NCBI RefSeq assembly: GCF_002879885.1
Contig: NZ_PNYA01000021.1
Location: 62,001-126,000, forward strand
Length of the DNA stretch: 64,000 nt
Source: Trinickia dabaoshanensis
Lineage (GTDB): Bacteria; Pseudomonadota; Gammaproteobacteria; Burkholderiales; Burkholderiaceae
Reading direction: 5' to 3'
In this document: in pieces, positions 8,002-15,962 of the stretch
How the letters are laid out: each line of letters begins with the position of its first letter
Numbering within the stretch: the stretch's first letter is position 1
Notes under the pieces: model-generated
Seen by the model: the letters and a program-made list of their open reading frames with translations, nothing else
Told to the model about the DNA's origin: nothing
Databases searched by the model: none
Made by a program: the position numbers and the translations under genes

Positions 8002-8772
8002 TTACGTCCAAGAGGTCAAATCCTGCAACCATCCTTTGTCCGAGGGATGGGAAGGCGCGGTGGCTGGCGCGGCGGCCGGGGCCGACTCCGGCATCGGCGA
8101 GACGTAGGTCGTGTCGGTGCCTGCCTCCGGCATGAATTGGGCGGTCAATTGCTTGGGATCCGCAGTCGAACCGTCCTGCTCTATCCCACCTGCCTTGATG
8201 AAAAGCATATCGATCGTGTGGTCGGGATTCGAACTCGGCTTGGCAGGCATCGTCAGCATTGCCGTCAGCGAGTGGCCCGATGGGCTCGTGATATCGGGGG
8301 CGATATCGACGGAGATCGGCAGCGTGTTCGCGGTGCCGTCTTGCAGCGTGACGAAATGATTGTGAATTTCGTCGAAGTCATCGAGGGGTATGTGAGCGCG
8401 GTCTTCGGACGTGACGCTGCCGTCGTTGATGAGATTGCCTGCGGAATCGTAATGGAAGCTCGATGTTTCCGGCTTGCCTGTCGCGAGATCGACTTCGGGC
8501 TTGCCGGTGCTCGGATCGTACTTGGTCACGTAGACCGCGTTCGTCTTGTCATCGACGCACACCTGTCCGACGACCTGATTTTGGTTGTTGGTGATCGTCG
8601 CCGTCGCCTTCTCGCCATCGCCATCCTCGTCCCAAACCAGCTTTGCATTGCCCGTGTTCATGTCGCCGCTGATTCCGGACGGGCCTGGGGCCGGCGGTAG
8701 AGGTCTGTCCCAGTAGGTATTGAGATCGGTAGGGAGCGCACGTACCGCGCCGATCGGATCCAGGTATGCCAC
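8002..8772 (-). CDS. Hypothetical acidic protein of unknown function
   Basis: The 256-residue protein is not recognised. It starts at GTG, with GAGGAA five bases upstream. There is no signal peptide or membrane segment. Visible features are an acidic EF-hand-like run DEDGDGEK near residue 48, a YD-repeat-like HYDSAGNL in the middle, and a low-complexity C-terminus rich in Ala and Pro (APAAAPATAPSHP) ending in LQDLTSWT. The Thr/Asp-rich composition is more like a secreted or surface-associated protein than an enzyme. It stands alone, without operon partners. Confidence 0.55.
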   Translation of the reverse strand: MAYLDPIGAVRALPTDLNTYWDRPLPPAPGPSGISGDMNTGNAKLVWDEDGDGEKATATITNNQNQVVGQVCVDDKTNAVYVTKYDPSTGKPEVDLATGKPETSSFHYDSAGNLINDGSVTSEDRAHIPLDDFDEIHNHFVTLQDGTANTLPISVDIAPDITSPSGHSLTAMLTMPAKPSSNPDHTIDMLFIKAGGIEQDGSTADPKQLTAQFMPEAGTDTTYVSPMPESAPAAAPATAPSHPSDKGWLQDLTSWT

Positions 8773-9107
8773 GTCGATTCCTCAAAATTGCGAATGGATT
8801 GAGCGGAGACGGCTCTCGGATTCGGCCCAATACCGGCACTAACAGGTGGCCCCGAATGCGATGAACCGATCGATTCGCGTTAAGTATTGGCAATGGCGTA
8901 CAGGTCTGCAGACCTGATTTCCGTAGTCGGTTTGCGATATTTCCCACGGCGAGGGATGCGGACTGCGGATATGCAGGAGTTCCTGTGCATAAGCGAACCC
9001 AACAAGCGGCCACGGCGACGATCTCTCCGGCGCTATGATGTGGACACCTTGCATCGAGCTTACTCGCCGCAAACGCGTAACACGCCCACGTCAAAACAGG
9101 ATCGACT
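8773..9107. other. Non-coding stretch with a perfect 16-base palindrome
   Basis: These 335 bases separate the divergent hypothetical and cupin genes. CAGGTCTGCAGACCTG at 8901-8916 is a perfect palindrome and a candidate operator. Its AGGTCT/AGACCT half-sites recur with a wider spacer at 9949-9967. GGATCGACT precedes the cupin ATG as a plausible ribosome binding site. No open frame here looks coding. Confidence 0.5.
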
Positions 9108-9446
9108 ATGACGACCATCCCGAGCGACGTACTGCATCTTTCCGAGGCCGATACATCCGCTTTGCTGTCCGAGCTTCCCGTGCCGTTTGCCACCGTGTTT
9201 GCGCGAGGGGACGTTTCCGTCGAGTTGTTCGCGCCACGCGGTGTCGATACGCAAACGCCGCATACGCGCGACGAGGTGTACATCGTCTCGTCCGGCTCGG
9301 GGGTATTTCGGAGAGAGAACCAAACGTGCGAATTCAAAGCCGGCGACTTTCTTTTCGTACCGGCTCATACGGATCATCGCTTCGAAAGCTTCAGCGAAGA
9401 CTTCCGGACGTGGGTGATTTTCTTTGACCCGGACGGTGGGGGTTAG
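9108..9446 (+). CDS. Small single-domain cupin protein
   Basis: The 112-residue soluble protein has the cupin_2 double-stranded beta-helix pattern. The first motif is around TPHTRDEVYIVSSGSGVFR (residues 49-67) and the second around KAGDFLFVPAHTDHRFES (76-93), with His and Glu residues at usual metal positions. Such cupins act as metal-dependent isomerases, dioxygenases or sugar/ligand-binding proteins; the reaction here is unknown. It stands alone, converging on an HxlR regulator. Confidence 0.75.
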   Translation: MTTIPSDVLHLSEADTSALLSELPVPFATVFARGDVSVELFAPRGVDTQTPHTRDEVYIVSSGSGVFRRENQTCEFKAGDFLFVPAHTDHRFESFSEDFRTWVIFFDPDGGG

Positions 9447-9458
9447 CGTTCATGGCAG

Positions 9459-9890
9459 TCATTCTCGACTGGTGAGCGGACCATCACCGGATGCGCCGTC
9501 AAAGCGGACGCGCGCGGCGTGGATGTCGGGATAACGACGATCGGCCCAATCGATGAGGGCCGCCATCGGTTCCAACAAGGATTGGCCTAGCGGAGCCAAG
9601 CGATACTCGACGCTTGGCGGGCTGGTGGGAAAAACATGTCGGGTAATGAGTCCGTCGCGCTCCAGATCGCGAAGTGTCTGGGTAAGCATGCGCTTGGAAA
9701 TGTCCGGGATGGCTCGATGAAGCTCACTGAAGCGCTGCGATCGCGTCGCGAGCTCCATGATCATGAGCATGCTCCATTTGTCGCCTATGCGGTCGAGCAC
9801 GTCGCGAATCGCGCAGTGTGCTGGCTCGGCGTCATCCAATTGACGTTGATATCCCTTGAATCGCTCGATCGCATTCTGGGCGGTACTCAT
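9459..9890 (-). CDS. HxlR-family transcriptional regulator
   Basis: The 143-residue winged-helix regulator has the family core [20 protein letters not shown] (residues 35-54) and [18 protein letters not shown] (68-85). Unlike many HxlR proteins, its only Cys (Cys26, in [17 protein letters not shown]) lies in the usual redox/aldehyde-sensing place. It is divergent from the NAD(P)-binding gene at 10060, with a palindrome between them. It most likely represses that gene and itself. Confidence 0.87.
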   Translation of the reverse strand: MSTAQNAIERFKGYQRQLDDAEPAHCAIRDVLDRIGDKWSMLMIMELATRSQRFSELHRAIPDISKRMLTQTLRDLERDGLITRHVFPTSPPSVEYRLAPLGQSLLEPMAALIDWADRRYPDIHAARVRFDGASGDGPLTSRE

Positions 9891-9948
9891 TCAGGTTCCC
9901 TTTCGGTCTTCTGGTAACAAAAAACTGCCTCCTTCCGGCGCGAGGCAT

Positions 9949-9967
9949 AGGTCTCTATGATAGACCT
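9949..9967. promoter_or_regulatory. Inverted repeat AGGTCT-N7-AGACCT, probable HxlR operator
   Basis: A perfect 6-7-6 inverted repeat lies between the divergent HxlR and NmrA-like genes. The spacer contains TATGAT, a possible -10 element for the rightward gene, so a bound repressor would block it. Assignment to the HxlR protein is inference from position. Confidence 0.55.
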
Positions 9968-10059
9968 GCCCTCAAGCAAAGACCGAACCTCAACGCGCTC
10001 GGCTGTCGCCCCCCGCTTCCGCCCGCGTTCAAAGGCACGACTCATTTCAGGAGAAATAC

Positions 10060-10932
10060 ATGTTTTTGGTAATGGGAATCACTGGACGCGTAGGCGGCGC
10101 AACGGCCCGGCATCTGTTAGCGCAAGACAAGAAAGTACGTGCGCTGGTCCGCAATCGCGAGAAGGCGACGCAATGGGCGGCTCGAGGTGTGGAGCTGATC
10201 GACGGCGACTGGAACGATGTGACCGCGGTCGAGCAGGCGCTCGAAGGGGTCGAAGGCGCATTCGTCATGCTGCCTTCTGTTTGGGCTCCCTCGCCTGATT
10301 TTAGAGAAGCGAAGAGCGTGATCGAGAACTATGTCGAGGCCCTGACCAGGGCAGCTCCGCCGCGGGTGGCCGTGCTGTCGTCGATGGGGGCGAACCGAAC
10401 CGAAGGGTTGGGAATGATCACGGCCCTGTCGCTCCTAGAGCAAGGACTGCAGCGCCTGCCGTTGCCGATCGCCTATGTGCGAGCCGGCGGGTTTTTCGAA
10501 AACTTCCTTTACGGCTTGCACGTTGCCCAGGGTGGCACGCTACCGGTGTATTACAACCCGACGGATCGGAAGTCGACCATGGTCGCGACCGACGATATCG
10601 GCGCCGAGGTGGCGACGCTGCTGACCGGTCCGGCGTGGTCCGGGCATCGCGTCGTCGAGCTCGGCTCGATGGTGAGCGCCGATGAAGTCGCGGCCCAGCT
10701 AGGCGAAGTCTTGCAGCGCGACGTCAACGCCTTCGCCATGCCGCGGGATGGGTGGTCTGCCGCGTTCGAACAGTTCGGCATACCGAAGGGCCAGACAGGA
10801 CCGGCCGAAGCGATGTTCGATGCCGTCAATGCGGGCTGGATGGACGTCGGTGTCGCGGGTACGGAGCACGTCGCGGGCACGACGTCCGCTCGCGATGTCT
10901 TTGCTGCGGCCCACAAAGCCACTACGGGTTGA
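10060..10932 (+). CDS. NmrA-like NAD(P)H-binding protein
   Basis: The 290-residue atypical short-chain dehydrogenase starts at ATG with CAGGAG upstream. The nucleotide-binding motif GITGRVGGATARHL lies at residues 6-19, followed by VRALVRNREKA. The C-terminal part matches NmrA/HSCARG-type NAD(P)H sensors and quinone oxidoreductases of the QorB kind. In proteobacteria HxlR regulators are commonly paired with such genes, fitting an electrophile or quinone response. The exact activity is not determinable. Confidence 0.78.
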   Translation: MFLVMGITGRVGGATARHLLAQDKKVRALVRNREKATQWAARGVELIDGDWNDVTAVEQALEGVEGAFVMLPSVWAPSPDFREAKSVIENYVEALTRAAPPRVAVLSSMGANRTEGLGMITALSLLEQGLQRLPLPIAYVRAGGFFENFLYGLHVAQGGTLPVYYNPTDRKSTMVATDDIGAEVATLLTGPAWSGHRVVELGSMVSADEVAAQLGEVLQRDVNAFAMPRDGWSAAFEQFGIPKGQTGPAEAMFDAVNAGWMDVGVAGTEHVAGTTSARDVFAAAHKATTG

Positions 10933-11012
10933 ACAGCCGAGATCGGCCGGCTCGTCGATCAAACGGCCACACTGGTCTTCGGCAGCCCCGTCATCGGAGA
11001 AGACGGACACGG

Positions 11013-11039
11013 AGTGCCGCCCCTTGTCGTGGCGGCACT
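11013..11039. terminator. Perfect 9-base hairpin after the NmrA-like gene
   Basis: AGTGCCGCC (11013-11021) and GGCGGCACT (11031-11039) form a GC-rich stem with a 9-base loop, between the convergent NmrA-like and LysR genes. There is no T tract, so it may be a processing or barrier hairpin and not a classical terminator. Confidence 0.4.
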
Positions 11040-11105
11040 ATCGATTCTTGCCGGTTGGATTGCTCTTACGCATAAAACGCCTGATTTAGGTGCATCACGG
11101 GGCCG

Positions 11106-11957
11106 TTAATCGGCCACATGCTTCATCACGAGATCAACGAAGGCGCGCAGACGTTGTAGCCGCCTGAGATCGCGGTGGTAGCCCATCCAGATATCGCGGT
11201 GCGGTGGGTCTTCGCTCAACGCGAGTCGCCGAATGGCAGGATTTTGATCGCCGACAGGTCGTGGCAGCACGGCAATGCCGAGCCCCGAGCCGCACATCTG
11301 CGCATGGACATTACGGTTGTTCGACCGCAACCCGACCCCTGCGTTTGGAAAGCGATTTTTTAGCCAGTCGATATCCGGAAAGGCACCGGTCGACGTATCC
11401 ATCGCGATCAAGCGGCTCCCTGCGCCGTCGCCTTCGATTGGATCGACGCTCGAATTTGCTATGTAAACGCCGTAGCGCATCCGGGTCAACCGTCTTTGTA
11501 CGATGTCATGACCTTCGAATGGGACGATACGGAAAGCGACGTCCGCTTCACGCTGCGCCAGGTTGAACAAGCGCGTTCCTGTCAGGACTTCGATCTCGAC
11601 ATGCGGATACTTGCGCGAGTATTCGGCAATAACCGGCGGCAGCACATGCGCACCGAACCAATCGGCCGATGACACCCTGAGCGTTCCTTCCAGCGCTTGC
11701 TGCTCGCCAGCCAGCCGCCGCTCCATGGCGACCGCACCGTCCTCCATTTGCTCGGCGAGCGGCAAGATCGCGGTGCCTTCCCCGGTCAAGACGAAACCTT
11801 CCGCCGTTCGCTGAAAAAGCACTTGCCCCGTCGCCTCTTCGAGCGCGCGAAGCCGTCGGCCAATGGTCGGATGGCTCAAGCGTAACGCACGCGCAGCGGC
11901 GCCCAATGTTCCCGTGCGCGCTATTGCCAGGAAGATCTTGACGTCGCTCCACTCCAT
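11106..11957 (-). CDS. LysR-family transcriptional regulator
   Basis: The 283-residue regulator has an N-terminal winged helix (residues 3-60, LGAAARALRLSHPTIGRRLR) and a periplasmic-binding-like effector domain from about residue 90. It is somewhat short for the family. It is divergent from the hydrolase/dehydrogenase pair to its right, with a perfect palindrome 18 bases before its start. It probably autoregulates and controls that pair. The effector is unknown. Confidence 0.85.
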   Translation of the reverse strand: MEWSDVKIFLAIARTGTLGAAARALRLSHPTIGRRLRALEEATGQVLFQRTAEGFVLTGEGTAILPLAEQMEDGAVAMERRLAGEQQALEGTLRVSSADWFGAHVLPPVIAEYSRKYPHVEIEVLTGTRLFNLAQREADVAFRIVPFEGHDIVQRRLTRMRYGVYIANSSVDPIEGDGAGSRLIAMDTSTGAFPDIDWLKNRFPNAGVGLRSNNRNVHAQMCGSGLGIAVLPRPVGDQNPAIRRLALSEDPPHRDIWMGYHRDLRRLQRLRAFVDLVMKHVAD

Positions 11958-11974
11958 AAATTCAGACCCACAAA

Positions 11975-11995
11975 AATGAACGCACAGTGTTCATT
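11975..11995. promoter_or_regulatory. Inverted repeat AATGAAC-N7-GTTCATT, probable LysR operator
   Basis: A perfect 7-7-7 inverted repeat in the divergent LysR/hydrolase intergenic region. It contains the T-N11-A arrangement typical of LysR binding sites. It also argues against translation of the hydrolase starting at the in-frame TTG at 12004, because there would be no leader. Confidence 0.6.
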
Positions 11996-12090
11996 GTATT
12001 CAATTGCCGAACATAAATGAATTTGCGAGACTGCGGGCCATTGCAGCAGGTAACACGGCGCGCCTCACACCTTACTTCCGACACTGGAGA

Positions 12091-13119
12091 ATGAACTTGG
12101 CCTTTTGGAAAAATGCTGTCCCGCGCACCGTGCGACGCGGGCATATGTGGATTGCGGGCGATCGAGTCGAACGAAATGGCGCGACCTACCAAAGCGGCCC
12201 GCTCTTCGTCGAATGGGAAGCGCCGGAGCAAGTCACTCGCCCATGGCCGATCGTGCTTTTACACGGAGGCGGCTATCAGGGAACCGAGTGGTTCGACACA
12301 CCGGATGGCCGGCCGGGCTGGGCGCAGCGCCTCGTGGAAGCGGGCTATGCGGTTCTCGTTGCCGACCGTCCAGGACAAGGAAGATCGCCCTTCCACGTCG
12401 AGACGATGGGGCCGATGGGGCCGGCGTTCTCGTATGAACACGGCCGCCATATCTACTTCCCGAGCGAATACGAAGATCGGCACACGCAATGGCCCTTCGC
12501 ACGGAACGACGAAGCCGCCATGGACGAGTTCATCGCCGGCTATGGTCCGCTGCCCGCAGACCTCGCCTTTTCGCAAGACATCGAGGCGGATCGGATTGCG
12601 AAGCTATTGGATAGAGTAGGTCCGGCAATTCTCTTGACGCACTCGGCGTCGGGGCCCGTCGGCTGGGTCGTAGCCGATCGTCGGCCTGGGCTCGTCAAGG
12701 CGATCGTCGCAGTCGAACCGATGGGTCCTCCGTTTGCGAACATCCCCAATATCGGCTCGCTCGCCTGGGGCCTCGCGGCCGTGCCGATGAACTGGGAACC
12801 GCCGGTCTCAACGCCTGAAGAACTGCGCTCGGCGAAGCCCGGCCAATACCGGTTACCGGCTCTCGCCGGCTTACCGATCGTCGCGGTTACCGCGGAAGCG
12901 TCGGCCTTCGCCGCAGCAAGCCGCCCCGCGATCGAGCAACTCAAAGCGGCGGGCGGCAACGCGGAAGTGTTGCATCTTCCCGACCATGGTGTGTTCGGAA
13001 ATGGTCACGGGCTCATCTACGAGAAGAACTCCGATGATGCGCTAGCGCCGGTGTTGAACTGGCTCATCGAACACACAGAGGACACGGAGGAATTGGGCCC
13101 GGTGCAAGGACAATCGTGA
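12091..13119 (+). CDS. Alpha/beta hydrolase, esterase type
   Basis: The predicted protein is 342 residues from ATG 12091. The frame is open from TTG 12004, so the N-terminus is uncertain. The oxyanion region is LLHGGGYQGTEWFDTPDGRP and the nucleophile elbow is THSASGPVGW (Ser in the second half), followed by a late His in LPDHGVFGNGHG. No signal peptide is seen. The substrate is probably an ester or lactone, but this is not determinable. The 3-hydroxyisobutyrate-dehydrogenase-like gene follows after 26 bases, suggesting an operon under the divergent LysR. Confidence 0.75.
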   Translation: MNLAFWKNAVPRTVRRGHMWIAGDRVERNGATYQSGPLFVEWEAPEQVTRPWPIVLLHGGGYQGTEWFDTPDGRPGWAQRLVEAGYAVLVADRPGQGRSPFHVETMGPMGPAFSYEHGRHIYFPSEYEDRHTQWPFARNDEAAMDEFIAGYGPLPADLAFSQDIEADRIAKLLDRVGPAILLTHSASGPVGWVVADRRPGLVKAIVAVEPMGPPFANIPNIGSLAWGLAAVPMNWEPPVSTPEELRSAKPGQYRLPALAGLPIVAVTAEASAFAAASRPAIEQLKAAGGNAEVLHLPDHGVFGNGHGLIYEKNSDDALAPVLNWLIEHTEDTEELGPVQGQS

Positions 13120-13145
13120 ACACGCTCCTTTGCGAGGAGAGTCGA

Positions 13146-13991
13146 ATGGAAATCGGAATCATTGGTTTAGGTTCAATGGGCCGCGAAATGGCCCGCAATC
13201 TGGTGGCTGCCGGGCATACCGTTACAGGGTGGAATCGTTCAGGCGGACATATCGATGGCGTGCGCATGGTTGAGGCGCCCGTTCTAGCGTTACAGGCGGA
13301 CATGGCATTGACGATGCTGTCCGACGACGGCGCAATCCGCAGCGTCCTGATGGACACGAATCTTCTGCCGCGAGCGCGGCCCGGCCTCGTGCATGTCGTG
13401 GCATCGACCATCTCCGTAGCGTTTGCGCGAGAGCTGGTCGAGCTTCATCGCGCGGCGGGCGTCGCTTATGTGGCTGCGCCGGTGCTGGGGCGTCCCGATG
13501 TCGCTGCCAAAGGCGAACTCAACGTCCTTGCCGCCGGCGCGCCTGCCGCGCTCGAACGGGTCAAGCCTGCGCTGGACGTTATTAGCAAACGCGTTTGGGA
13601 CATGGGAGAGGAGCCGCCCACGGCCTATGCCGCGAAAATTGCCTGCAACATGATGATCACGATGGCGATCGAAGCGATGGCGGAAGCGGTCGTCCTCACC
13701 GAGACGAACGGGCTTTCGCGAGAGCGATTCTTCGAGTTGATCCTGGGAACGCTGTTCGGCAGCCGACCCTATCAAACCTATTCCCGCAACATCATCGACA
13801 ACGAGTATCAGCCCGGCTTCAAGGCCTCGCTTGGGTTGAAGGATCTTCGTCTCGCGTCCGAAGCGGCCGAACAGGTTGGCCGAACACTGCCGATGCTCGC
13901 CGTGGTACATGGCCGGATGAATGAAACTGTCGACGCGGGCATGGGCGATCGCGACTGGTCGGCCATGGCAGCGTTGACGGTGGATCCGTGA
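13146..13991 (+). CDS. 3-hydroxyisobutyrate dehydrogenase-family oxidoreductase
   Basis: The 281-residue beta-hydroxyacid dehydrogenase has the Rossmann motif IIGLGSMGREMARN near residue 5. The catalytic Lys region is YAAKIACNMMI in the second domain, followed by the all-alpha C-terminal domain. ATG 13146 was chosen over GTG 13116 because GAGGAGA lies 7 bases before it. The family reduces or oxidises small beta-hydroxyacids and semialdehydes such as tartronate semialdehyde or glyoxylate. The substrate cannot be named. It forms an apparent operon with the upstream hydrolase. Confidence 0.82.
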   Translation: MEIGIIGLGSMGREMARNLVAAGHTVTGWNRSGGHIDGVRMVEAPVLALQADMALTMLSDDGAIRSVLMDTNLLPRARPGLVHVVASTISVAFARELVELHRAAGVAYVAAPVLGRPDVAAKGELNVLAAGAPAALERVKPALDVISKRVWDMGEEPPTAYAAKIACNMMITMAIEAMAEAVVLTETNGLSRERFFELILGTLFGSRPYQTYSRNIIDNEYQPGFKASLGLKDLRLASEAAEQVGRTLPMLAVVHGRMNETVDAGMGDRDWSAMAALTVDP

Positions 13992-14009
13992 AGCGCACCG
14001 GCAGTGTTC

Positions 14010-14804
14010 TCAAGCAATCGAACGCACCACTCCCCCATCGACGCGCAGCGCTGCGCCCGTCGTGGCGGACGCCTGCTCCGAGCATGCATACACGACCATG
14101 TTCGCAACTTCGTTCGTCGTGGCGAAGCGGTTGATCAGCGACGTTGGCCGTGCGTTCTTCAGGAACTGTTGTTCAGCCTGTTCTTGCGTGATGCCTTGCT
14201 CTTGCGCTGTCGCTTTCATCCAGTTCGAAAGGATTTCGGAATTGGTCGGGCCGGGCAGCACGGCATTGACGGTCACGCCCGTGCCGGCAACGCGCTCGGC
14301 TAGCCCTCGCGACACCGCGAGCATCGCGGTCTTCGTCACGCCGTAGTCGATCATTTCTTTAGGGATGTTCAGCCCCGACTCGCTGCTGATAAACACCACG
14401 CGCCCCCATCCCTGCTCGATCATCTTGGGCACGTAATAGCGGGCGGTACGAACGCCGCTCATCACGTTGAGTTGGAAGAGGTCTAGCCATTCGCTATCGT
14501 CCTGCGCGAAAAAGTCGTTCAGCCGCGCCGTCCCCGCATTGTTGACGAGGATATCGGCCACCGGCGCTTGTGCGAACAAGGTCGCGCAGCCTTCCGATGT
14601 TGCAACATCCGCGGCGACGCCGGTCAGTTCCGCGTTCGGCAGGATCGTGCGCATTTCATGCAGCGCGGCATCGACCCTCTCTTGGGTTCGGCCGTTGACT
14701 ACGACCGCGGCGCCTGCGCGCGCCAGCCCTTCGGCGATCGCACGGCCAATGCCGGCTGTGGAGCCCGTTACGATGGCCTTGCGGCCATTGAGTTCGATCT
14801 TCAT
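14010..14804 (-). CDS. Short-chain dehydrogenase/reductase
   Basis: The 264-residue classical SDR has the cofactor motif TGSTAGIG near residues 13-20, NNAG in the middle and catalytic YGVTK. The open frame extends far upstream, but ATG 14804 with GGAGATAAACTTT fits the family N-terminus (MKIELNGRKAIVTG). It is last in a leftward series with two SRPBCC genes, 5 bases after the first of them, so it is cotranscribed. The substrate is unknown. Confidence 0.85.
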   Translation of the reverse strand: MKIELNGRKAIVTGSTAGIGRAIAEGLARAGAAVVVNGRTQERVDAALHEMRTILPNAELTGVAADVATSEGCATLFAQAPVADILVNNAGTARLNDFFAQDDSEWLDLFQLNVMSGVRTARYYVPKMIEQGWGRVVFISSESGLNIPKEMIDYGVTKTAMLAVSRGLAERVAGTGVTVNAVLPGPTNSEILSNWMKATAQEQGITQEQAEQQFLKNARPTSLINRFATTNEVANMVVYACSEQASATTGAALRVDGGVVRSIA

Positions 14805-14809
14805 AAAGT

Positions 14810-15307
14810 TTATCTCCGTGCTACTTCCGCTTCGGCGGCTCGTGCGAGGCATTCGACCCATTCCTGGTGGTAGCGATAGAGCGCACCGGGATGCTTGCTG
14901 CCAATCAGATCCACGAAGAACGGGCCTTGCTGCGTCTCTTCGGTCAGCAGATGACAACCATCTTGAGTTGGCGTGATCACCCAACCGTGATATGCGCTCG
15001 AACCGGTTTCGTCGCCATCGACCGTTGTCGCCCACGCCAGCCGGCGATTCGGCACGCATTCCGTGACGACGAGCGACATCGGATAGCCGACCGTCACACG
15101 GCTGTAGCGCGTGCCGAGCGCGAGTTCCGACTCGCCGGACGCGATTCGGACCTGATCCTCGGCCGGGAAGTAGCGCGACCAGCGCTGCGCATCGACGAGC
15201 AGTTTCCAGACCACTTCCGGCGGCGCTTTCACGTCGATATCGTTGAGCGCGTAAATCGCCGATGTACGCGGGTCATAGCGTTCCGGCCAAATGACTTTGT
15301 CGATCAT
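14810..15307 (-). CDS. SRPBCC (polyketide cyclase-like) protein, copy B
   Basis: The 165-residue START/Bet v 1-like protein has IDVKAPPEVVWKLLVDAQRW near residues 24-43 and a C-terminal helix. The family binds hydrophobic ligands in a helix-grip cavity, and some members are cyclases or dehydratases. It is a paralogue of the gene immediately upstream, sharing the HGWVITPT/HAWIITPT and TEET.QGP stretches. It lies between its paralogue and an SDR in one leftward operon. The ligand is unknown. Confidence 0.8.
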   Translation of the reverse strand: MIDKVIWPERYDPRTSAIYALNDIDVKAPPEVVWKLLVDAQRWSRYFPAEDQVRIASGESELALGTRYSRVTVGYPMSLVVTECVPNRRLAWATTVDGDETGSSAYHGWVITPTQDGCHLLTEETQQGPFFVDLIGSKHPGALYRYHQEWVECLARAAEAEVARR

Positions 15308-15325
15308 GTATCGAATCTCCGTTTT

Positions 15326-15829
15326 TCAGTGGGGTTCGACATGGGAACGTTCGCGTGCCATGGCGACTTCGGCGAGATTCTTAAGCAGCTTTTCGTGGGT
15401 GAGCCAGAACACGTCGGGTGCCTGCTTCGCGAGCTCCAGCCAGTGCGGTCCCTGCATCGTCTCCTCGGTCCATAGATGGCACCCGCTCGCCGTGGGCGTG
15501 ATGATCCAGGCGTGATAGGCCATGGATGTTCGAGAGACCTTCGGATATCCTCCCCACGCGATGCGGCTCATCGGCTCGAACTCCTGCACGGACGCGAAGA
15601 CATCCTGGCCGGCGAGGTTCGTCTCGAACCTCGTACCAAGGCCGAAACGCTCCCCGCCGTCGAGCGGCTGCACATGCTGTACACCGGGATAGAAGGCCGG
15701 CCAGGACTGGAAGTCGGTTAGCAAAGACCAGATCGTTTCGACGGAAGCCGAGACATCGAGCTCGTTGGTGAAATGGATCGGAGAACGACTCGGTTTCATC
15801 GCCTCGGGCCACTTGATTGTTTCGTGCAT
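15326..15829 (-). CDS. SRPBCC (polyketide cyclase-like) protein, copy A
   Basis: The 167-residue helix-grip protein has LDVSASVETIWSLLTDFQSW near the start and YHAWIITPTASGCHLWTEET in the second half. ATG 15829 was chosen because GGAGAAACCC precedes it. It is the first gene of the leftward operon SRPBCC-SRPBCC-SDR and is divergent from a LysR regulator, the likely controller. The tandem paralogues suggest duplication. Confidence 0.8.
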   Translation of the reverse strand: MHETIKWPEAMKPSRSPIHFTNELDVSASVETIWSLLTDFQSWPAFYPGVQHVQPLDGGERFGLGTRFETNLAGQDVFASVQEFEPMSRIAWGGYPKVSRTSMAYHAWIITPTASGCHLWTEETMQGPHWLELAKQAPDVFWLTHEKLLKNLAEVAMARERSHVEPH

Positions 15830-15962
15830 GGGTTTCTCCGGCACAGGGTTAGCATGCGGAGAATGGTAATTTCGGCGAGATCAAATGATAATTGCGTCGA
15901 CTTTCATAAAACCTATTCCACGCTGGAATGAGTTCCGGCGTGCATGCAGCCGGAGTCGCGCG

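Noticed and set aside
7858-8700. A 280-residue plus-strand frame opposite the orphan protein gene
   Set aside because: The minus-strand gene has a GTG start with GAGGAA and a less biased composition, while the plus frame is Arg-rich and lacks a ribosome binding site.
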